DNA from: Synechococcales cyanobacterium 340R_concoct_173_sub
GTDB lineage: Bacteria > Cyanobacteriota > Cyanobacteriia > Leptolyngbyales > Leptolyngbyaceae
DNA: 19,978 bases
Direction: 5' to 3'
NCBI GenBank assembly: GCA_025354065.1
Contig: JANXNM010000114.1
Location: 1-19,978 of the forward strand
Position numbers and translations under genes: made by a program. Of this stretch, positions 15,393 through 19,978 are shown piece by piece. Position 1 is the stretch's first letter, and each line of letters begins with the position of its first letter. The notes beneath the pieces are model-generated. The model searched no databases, was not told the DNA's origin, and saw only the letters and a list, made by a program, of their open reading frames with translations.

Positions 15393-15657
15393 GATTTTGC
15401 ATCCGTTGTTGAAGTTGTGATTCGTACTGACGAATGGTTCCGCCACGATTTAGCCATGTCACTAAACCTTTGAGAAGATCTAAGTCACAAGCCGTGTAGA
15501 GATTAAATTCGTCTGGATATATCCCTAAACATTTGCGCCAATATTTCAGCGTTTCGCGAGGAACTGGACGCTTCCGAATCCGCTGCAACAAATGACGTAA
15601 ATCTGAAGCTGAGTATCGACCGTCTGTAAAGTAGGCGGGGTCTTTGTTTCGGTTCAT
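15385..15657 (-). CDS. Small basic, possibly helix-turn-helix protein; first gene of the operon
   Basis: A 90-residue, Arg-rich protein. The stretch YSASDLRHLLQRIRKRPVPR then ETLKYWRKCLGI resembles a MerR-type or excisionase-type recognition region (helix, turn, then TLKYWRK as the wing or second helix), so DNA binding is plausible. AGGG lies about nine bases before ATG 15657. It stands directly downstream of the tandem repeats at 15661-15707 and is probably the first gene transcribed from that control region. An alternative is a structural component, as its C-terminal part (DLDLLKGLVTWLNRGGTIRQ) has no clear regulatory feature. Confidence 0.65.
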   Translation of the reverse strand: MNRNKDPAYFTDGRYSASDLRHLLQRIRKRPVPRETLKYWRKCLGIYPDEFNLYTACDLDLLKGLVTWLNRGGTIRQYESQLQQRMQNHG

Positions 15658-15660
15658 TTC

Positions 15661-15707
15661 ATTACCCTGGGTATTACCCCACCTATTACTGGGTCATTAC
15701 CCTGGGT
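15661..15707. repeat. Four tandem 11-12-bp repeats (operator-like)
   Basis: Units begin at 15661, 15673, 15685 and 15696: ATTACCCTGGGT, ATTACCCCACCT, ATTACTGGGTC and ATTACCCTGGGT. The first and last units are identical and contain the odd-length dyad ACCC-T-GGGT. The period is close to one helical turn, so all units face the same side of the DNA. The array ends just before the ribosome-binding site of the minus-strand operon and about 20 bases from the promoter of the ribbon-helix-helix gene. Confidence 0.65.
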
Positions 15708-15724
15708 GCCAGATGGGGAATTTA

Positions 15725-15752
15725 TTGGCACGATTTTTATAAATCGCATAAT
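15725..15752 (+). promoter_or_regulatory. Probable promoter of the ribbon-helix-helix gene, palindrome in spacer
   Basis: TTGGCA (15725-15730) and CATAAT (15747-15752) are separated by 16 bases, a fair sigma70-type pair. The spacer itself is the dyad CGATTT-TTAT-AAATCG (15731-15746), well placed for a repressor. A start site near 15759 would give a leader of about 20 bases before ATG 15779. Confidence 0.45.
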
Positions 15753-15778
15753 TTGACGATATACTAACATAGAATTCT

Positions 15779-16072
15779 ATGCTATTACCACTTAATACGA
15801 TGATAAGACAAGATAAACGCAAGCCATCAGCTATAGTGCTCTCACCGAACATGATTGATGACATGGCTGAAAATACTAGACGAACCACAATTGTTCTTCC
15901 CAGAGCTGTTTATGAGGCTTTAGAGGAATGGGCAGACTCCGAAGGACGCGCAACCGCTAACCTGGCTGCTTTTATGGTGGAACAGGCGGTTAGGGCCAGA
16001 TTTCCTAACCGTTTTCCACCTAGAATCCAAATCGATAGAACACCTGAAGAACCTGACAGTTCGACGGAATAA
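15779..16072 (+). CDS. Ribbon-helix-helix (CopG-like) DNA-binding protein
   Basis: Up to 97 residues. The ribbon-helix-helix core is RRTTIVLPRAVYEALEEWAD (the strand TTIVLP and first helix), then SEGRATANLAAFMVEQAVRA (second helix). Such small dimers bind tandem operator repeats and control plasmid copy number, partition or their own operons. The tail (about 75-97) is Pro/Glu-rich. The start is uncertain: ATG 15779 fits the promoter, but ATGs at 15800, 15851 and 15863 are in frame, and family members often begin only a few residues before the strand. None has a clear ribosome-binding site. It is divergent from the 15657 operon, with tandem repeats between, so self-regulation and operon control are likely (inference). 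Confidence 0.75.
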   Translation: MLLPLNTMIRQDKRKPSAIVLSPNMIDDMAENTRRTTIVLPRAVYEALEEWADSEGRATANLAAFMVEQAVRARFPNRFPPRIQIDRTPEEPDSSTE

Positions 16073-16977
16073 GAAACGTGGCAGTTCAGCCTTTTTAATA
16101 TGAACTTAGATTGCAACTAGCACTTACATCAAAAACTATCGAAATAAAACTTTACAGACTGTAGAGATTTAATTTACTCTCGCTACTCAGCCAACAAAGT
16201 ACACGTAAAATGTTGAAATTCACTGTTGACAAGGCTTTCATACATATATCCGTGACTCACTGGGTCAGGGAACATTAGATAGACAGCGGATTGGATTTGT
16301 TTCCCCTCACCCAAAACCAATAACCTCAGAGGGTTTGACTCTACTGATGAGCTACGTATTTTTTCGGATCCTGACACTAAAACCCGGATCAAAAACCAGG
16401 ATTAAAGAATTTCAGAAATTCCTTACCTTTCTGGGAGACTTGATTTATGATCGGGAGAAGTTTCTTGAAAAGCGACTGCTTTTTACGAAACTCTCATGAG
16501 ACGTTGATCTCAAACCCCAGTTTTCACCCTACGCGAGGCAATGCCGATGAAACAACCCATATGCTAAAAGCCCCCAGTGAGTGGTATCACCAAGGGCTTT
16601 ACTAGCTATCAATCGAAAAATGATGGGCGGGAAACTAACTTGAATGGCTTGGAGGCTTTTACAGTTAGTGACCGTTACAGGCTCGAAATGGCAAATGCCA
16701 TTGCGGCGCTTTGCTATGCACTATTATGTACTATTTTTAGTGCTTTGCAATAGCCTGTTATGTAATTTTTTTACAATTCGACCCCCTCTTCCCATCGTTT
16801 CCAACGGGTCAGTATGAACCAATATTTTCTAACAACCCTTGCTGTGAGCGAGTTTCAAGATCTATAGGGAGCAATCTGAGCTATTTTTAGTCCCTTTAAA
16901 AAATCTTTTCACTCCAAGCCGGAAATATTGGCTCTTCGCTGTCCCCTGTTCACTCATGACTCAGGGAAACGACCGCT
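16073..16977. other. Repeat-rich non-coding region, candidate replication origin
   Basis: About 900 bases without a convincing gene, directly before the initiator. Visible structures: 13-bp tandem repeats CTAAAACCCGGAT and CAAAAACCAGGAT (16377-16402); dyad GAATTTC-A-GAAATTC (16407-16421); AAAGCCC/GGGCTTT hairpin (16567-16600); perfect dyad AATGGCA-AA-TGCCATT (16687-16702); two 34-bp imperfect direct repeats, each starting GCTTTGC and carrying TTATGTA (16708-16741 and 16742-16775), in an AT-rich stretch; and CCAATATTT (16819-16827) with its reverse complement at 16923-16931. Initiator-adjacent repeats, dyads and AT-rich DNA are typical of plasmid origins; the exact origin cannot be placed. AGGG about 12 bases before ATG 16978 may be the initiator's ribosome-binding site. 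Confidence 0.5.
16567..16600. terminator. Hairpin in the presumed origin region
   Basis: AAAGCCC (16567-16573) pairs with GGGCTTT (16594-16600). A further GTGA/TCAC and a GGTATCACC core lie inside the loop. No long T tract follows. It may terminate transcripts from the ribbon-helix-helix gene, or be an origin structure. Confidence 0.35.
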
Positions 16978-19900
16978 ATGCTTTTTACTTTGACCACTTC
17001 TAACACGACCAAACTCAATTTTCAGACCGAATTCATCACTGGATCCGGCATCTCTGCTCCTCTTTTCCACCATTCGATCGCTCTCGTTAGCGATACGGAA
17101 GTCCTACCAGGGGGTGAAATTCAGTACCGGATTGCTGAAGCACTCAATTGGAACGTCATCCGATTTGGCAATCAATCGCGGATCCACCAAGAGGCGGCAC
17201 TTTTCCTCAACGAAGATGGGACCACTTGGCAGGCCAAACTTGCGGATCCAAAACTTGATCCCAAGAAAGGTAAGCCACGTAAATATGAAACTCCGATCGG
17301 TAATGGCTCCCGCGCTTTCTTCCCCAATCTAGACTCTGAAACAAGACAGCGGATCCAGTCTCGCTATGATACACTCGTTCCCCTTCAGTCCAGCCCATGG
17401 GATTGGCTCAAGCTCAGACCGGAAGTCCCGATCGTCCTGACCGAAGGTGGCAAAAAAGGACTCTCCTTGTTGACTCAGGGCTATCTAGGGATCGCACTCT
17501 ATGGGGTGAATGGTGGCTATCGGACCAAAGATGCACTGGGTGAAACTTGTACGCCTTATTTGATTGCCGATTTACTGCCGTTTATCCAACCGGGAAGACC
17601 CGTTTATCTCGCCTTTGACCAAGATGCGGCTGTTGAAACCAACCAATCTGTTGCGAGAGCGTTGTCTCGGTTTGGATCGGTCCTTAAACAAGCCGGGGCG
17701 ATCGTTCACATCATCCAATGGGATGGTAAAGACGGTAAAGGTTGCGATGATTTAATTGTTAATCGTGGAGCTGATGCGTTTCAACAGGCTTACGATCGGG
17801 CTTTACCTCTAGAAGAATGGCGGATTGAACAATTTCTCCGACGACAACTCACCTACGATGCCGCTCAAGTGGTCAGAGCTGCTGATTTATCATCTGTTTC
17901 GATCGCAAACCTTCCTCAGGATGGGATTCTGGCGATCGCTTCTCCCAAAGGAACTGGGAAAACCAAATTCATCGCTAATAACTTACCCGAAGATGGAAAA
18001 GTCGCCCTGGCCACTCACAGAGTCTGTCTTGGCCGTAACCTCTGCCAGCGATTGAACATCCATTGGCGCAATGACCTGGACAAAGTGAATGGTGAGTTTA
18101 TCGCCGGAGATGGTTACACCTTGCGCGTTGGGTTTTGTGTTGATGCATTGTTAGCGATCGACCCTGAGAAATTCAATGGCTGTACTTTGGTGATCGACGA
18201 AGCCGTTCAAGTATTTAGACATTTACTTCTAAGTTCAACCTGTCGTAAAGGTGGGAAACTCGCTGCATTGCTCGATCGGCTCAAAGCCATCATTCAAACC
18301 TCTAAACTAATCATTCTCGCTGATGCCGATTTGGATGATGCCACTCTTGATTATGTTTCTACATTAAAAGAACTTAGAAAACCCATCTATTTGATTCGCA
18401 ATGATATTCAAGTCAAAGGCTATCCCGTTGAATTTGTAGAATCGACTAATCCCTCAGCGACGATCGCCCTTCTATCCAAATCGGTCGAATCAGGTCAGCG
18501 GGTCTTTATCTCTACCGATTCAAGAAGTGCGAGTAAGACTATTACTAAACAATTAGAAAAGCTGGGTGCAAAAGTCTTTTTAATTAATTCTGAAACGAGT
18601 GGTGGGGATGAAGAACAACTGTTTATTACTCATCCCGATCGGTACCTCGAAGCTAATTCTCATTGGGATGCGATCGTTGGAACCCCTAGTCTTTGCACCG
18701 GGGTCAGCATTGAATCCAGTTACTTCCAACAAGTCTTTGGTATCTTCTATGGCGTAATTACAGACGCGGACATGGCACAAGGGTTATCACGAGTTAGACA
18801 ACCTATTCCAAGAACGGTTTGGTGTGCCCAACGAGGGTTAGAACGAGCTGATGTTTCTGATAGTACTAATCCCTTAATTATCAAAACTGCACTTCAACAA
18901 AGAACTCAAGCCGTTTCAAATTTATTGTGGAATGATCTATCGTCAGATGCTCAACTTGGTTTAACTAATTACGATTGGCAAGGTGATCCCCATTTAAATC
19001 TCTGGGCCAGGATATCCGCTAATTCACACCGATCGATGCAAACTTTACGGGCATCTCTCAAAGTTAGACTTCGTTATGAAGGCAATCAACTGAAAGTAAT
19101 TGATTTAGAAACCGATCCGATCGCCCAAGAACAATTAAAGAATATTCGACGTGAATTGAAAGAAGCTGAAGCAAGGGCGATCGCAGATGCCCCGATGCTT
19201 TCTCCCACTGAACGAATAGTTTTTGAATCCCAAGAATCACTCTCTCCCCAAGAACGACTCAGTTTAGAGAAAACAATTCTGGCTGATTTCTATGGATTGA
19301 CTGAAGCAGAACTGACTCCCGAAATTGTTCTCAAAGATAAACAAGGTAGACGAAGACAACAATTGATTGCTTTGGAGAATCAACTGGAATTGGGGCTGTG
19401 TCACGATCGCGATCTCAAAGGTTTAGAACGGCAGGTTACTTGGGGTAAAGGGCTTTGCGCTTGGGATATTGGAACGGCGACCTTACAACAGAAAATCCGC
19501 GAATGGTTGGGGCTTCATGCCTTTATGGACTGCGATCGGACTTGGACTAAACACGATCTCATGGAACTTGGTGACAACGCCAAACAACATCGCAAAGAAA
19601 TCAAATCCGTTCTCAATTTCACCATCACCGATACGATGTCCCCCGTCCAGATTGCCCACCAACTCCTGGAGCAACTTGGTGTCCCGGTAAAGCAACGCGT
19701 CTGGTCAATTCACACAGAAGGGCATGAGGGCGAGAAGCTTAGGGTCTATGGCGTAGATCCCATGGAATGGAACGAGATTCAATCAATTCTCGACCGCAGA
19801 CGTGAACGAAGAGGGACGAGCACCACTTGCTCAGGATCACCCCTTTACATAAATAATTCAATTCAAAATGGGGGTGATCCAGAAACAGAAGAATACACCT

Positions 19901-19978
19901 ATGAATGGGAAGAAGAATCGAATCTTGAAGCAAATAATCCCCAAATAGAGATTGAGTCGCCTGACTTTAGGGAATGCG
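16978..19978 (+). CDS. Plasmid replication initiator, CyRepA1-like (DUF3854 plus helicase), runs off right edge
   Basis: The first 1000 residues of an open frame starting MLFTLTTSNTTKLNFQTEF. Residues about 148-275 form a DUF3854/TOPRIM-like domain: PIVLTEGGKKG with Glu156, and YLAFDQDAA with Asp214-x-Asp216, the metal-binding pattern of primases and topoisomerases. A helicase-like domain follows: Walker A SPKGTGKTK (322-330), Walker B LVIDEA with Asp407-Glu408, GTPSLCTGVSIE from about 568 and QGLSRVRQ (601-608), a motif VI-like arginine patch. The order matches the cyanobacterial CyRepA1 plasmid initiators, which presumably prime and unwind at the origin. The C-terminal part (about 700-1000) is charged, with an acidic, likely disordered end. 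The repeat-rich region directly upstream is the likely target. No internal break is seen in the part present. Confidence 0.88.
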   Translation, partial: MLFTLTTSNTTKLNFQTEFITGSGISAPLFHHSIALVSDTEVLPGGEIQYRIAEALNWNVIRFGNQSRIHQEAALFLNEDGTTWQAKLADPKLDPKKGKPRKYETPIGNGSRAFFPNLDSETRQRIQSRYDTLVPLQSSPWDWLKLRPEVPIVLTEGGKKGLSLLTQGYLGIALYGVNGGYRTKDALGETCTPYLIADLLPFIQPGRPVYLAFDQDAAVETNQSVARALSRFGSVLKQAGAIVHIIQWDGKDGKGCDDLIVNRGADAFQQAYDRALPLEEWRIEQFLRRQLTYDAAQVVRAADLSSVSIANLPQDGILAIASPKGTGKTKFIANNLPEDGKVALATHRVCLGRNLCQRLNIHWRNDLDKVNGEFIAGDGYTLRVGFCVDALLAIDPEKFNGCTLVIDEAVQVFRHLLLSSTCRKGGKLAALLDRLKAIIQTSKLIILADADLDDATLDYVSTLKELRKPIYLIRNDIQVKGYPVEFVESTNPSATIALLSKSVESGQRVFISTDSRSASKTITKQLEKLGAKVFLINSETSGGDEEQLFITHPDRYLEANSHWDAIVGTPSLCTGVSIESSYFQQVFGIFYGVITDADMAQGLSRVRQPIPRTVWCAQRGLERADVSDSTNPLIIKTALQQRTQAVSNLLWNDLSSDAQLGLTNYDWQGDPHLNLWARISANSHRSMQTLRASLKVRLRYEGNQLKVIDLETDPIAQEQLKNIRRELKEAEARAIADAPMLSPTERIVFESQESLSPQERLSLEKTILADFYGLTEAELTPEIVLKDKQGRRRQQLIALENQLELGLCHDRDLKGLERQVTWGKGLCAWDIGTATLQQKIREWLGLHAFMDCDRTWTKHDLMELGDNAKQHRKEIKSVLNFTITDTMSPVQIAHQLLEQLGVPVKQRVWSIHTEGHEGEKLRVYGVDPMEWNEIQSILDRRRERRGTSTTCSGSPLYINNSIQNGGDPETEEYTYEWEEESNLEANNPQIEIESPDFREC

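Noticed and set aside
16183..16392. 69-codon minus-strand open frame in the presumed origin region
   Set aside because: No family resemblance, no ribosome-binding site, composition like chance, and it overlaps the tandem 13-bp repeats.
12010..16978. CRISPR array or tRNA genes
   Set aside because: No regularly spaced identical repeats with unique spacers and no cloverleaf were found; the 34-bp and 12-bp repeats are adjacent, without spacers.
17114..18055. Several plus-strand frames inside the replication initiator
   Set aside because: They are shadows of the long frame that starts at 16978 and stays open to the right edge.

Overview
The window reads as cyanobacterial DNA. CGATCG-centred HIP1-type sites (GCGATCGC and its close relatives) recur in most genes, and the recognisable proteins are of cyanobacterial type. 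The genus cannot be set from sequence alone. The right half is the maintenance region of a plasmid, or of an integrated plasmid: a replication initiator of the CyRepA1/DUF3854 kind that runs off the right edge, a parA-parB partition pair with two perfect palindromic parS-like sites, and a compact operon of mostly unknown genes. The left half carries ordinary accessory genes among insertion-sequence wreckage.

Region by region: (1) 1-2460 is a scarred zone. It holds the N-terminus of an IS630-type transposase at the left edge, a secreted PepSY-domain protein, a 19-bp inverted repeat enclosing smaller hairpins, a truncated membrane-protein gene, the 3' end of an IS256-type element, an HNH endonuclease gene broken into two convergent halves, and that gene's usual small upstream partner. 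(2) 2755-7490 is a divergent metabolic pair: a large 5-oxoprolinase/hydantoinase (HyuA-HyuB fusion) and a LysR-type regulator, with an operator-like palindrome between them. (3) 7491-9939 holds an unknown 155-residue protein, a decayed DUF1016 nuclease remnant and an intact DUF1016/YhcG-type PDDEXK nuclease. (4) 9997-11751 is the partition locus: parS-like site 1, parB with parS-like site 2 inside its coding sequence, and parA with a GTG start and one-base overlap into parB. (5) 11989-15657 is a tightly packed minus-strand operon: a small basic/HTH-like protein, a small acidic protein, a membrane-tethered coiled-coil protein, a multi-pass membrane protein, a membrane-anchored P-loop ATPase with a repetitive Ser-Glu-Pro linker, and perhaps a 44-residue peptide. 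(6) 15661-16072 is the control region: four 11-12-bp tandem repeats, a promoter with a palindrome in its spacer, and a divergent ribbon-helix-helix protein. (7) 16073-16977 is a gene-free stretch rich in repeats, the best origin candidate, followed by the replication initiator.

Working together: the initiator would start replication at the repeat-rich region just upstream of it, and ParA/ParB would segregate the replicon through the parS-like palindromes. The ribbon-helix-helix protein probably controls the minus-strand operon and itself through the tandem repeats. That operon encodes a membrane-associated ATPase complex placed between replication and partition genes. Its function is not established; it is the best candidate here for an undescribed system (membrane anchoring, partition or DNA transfer).
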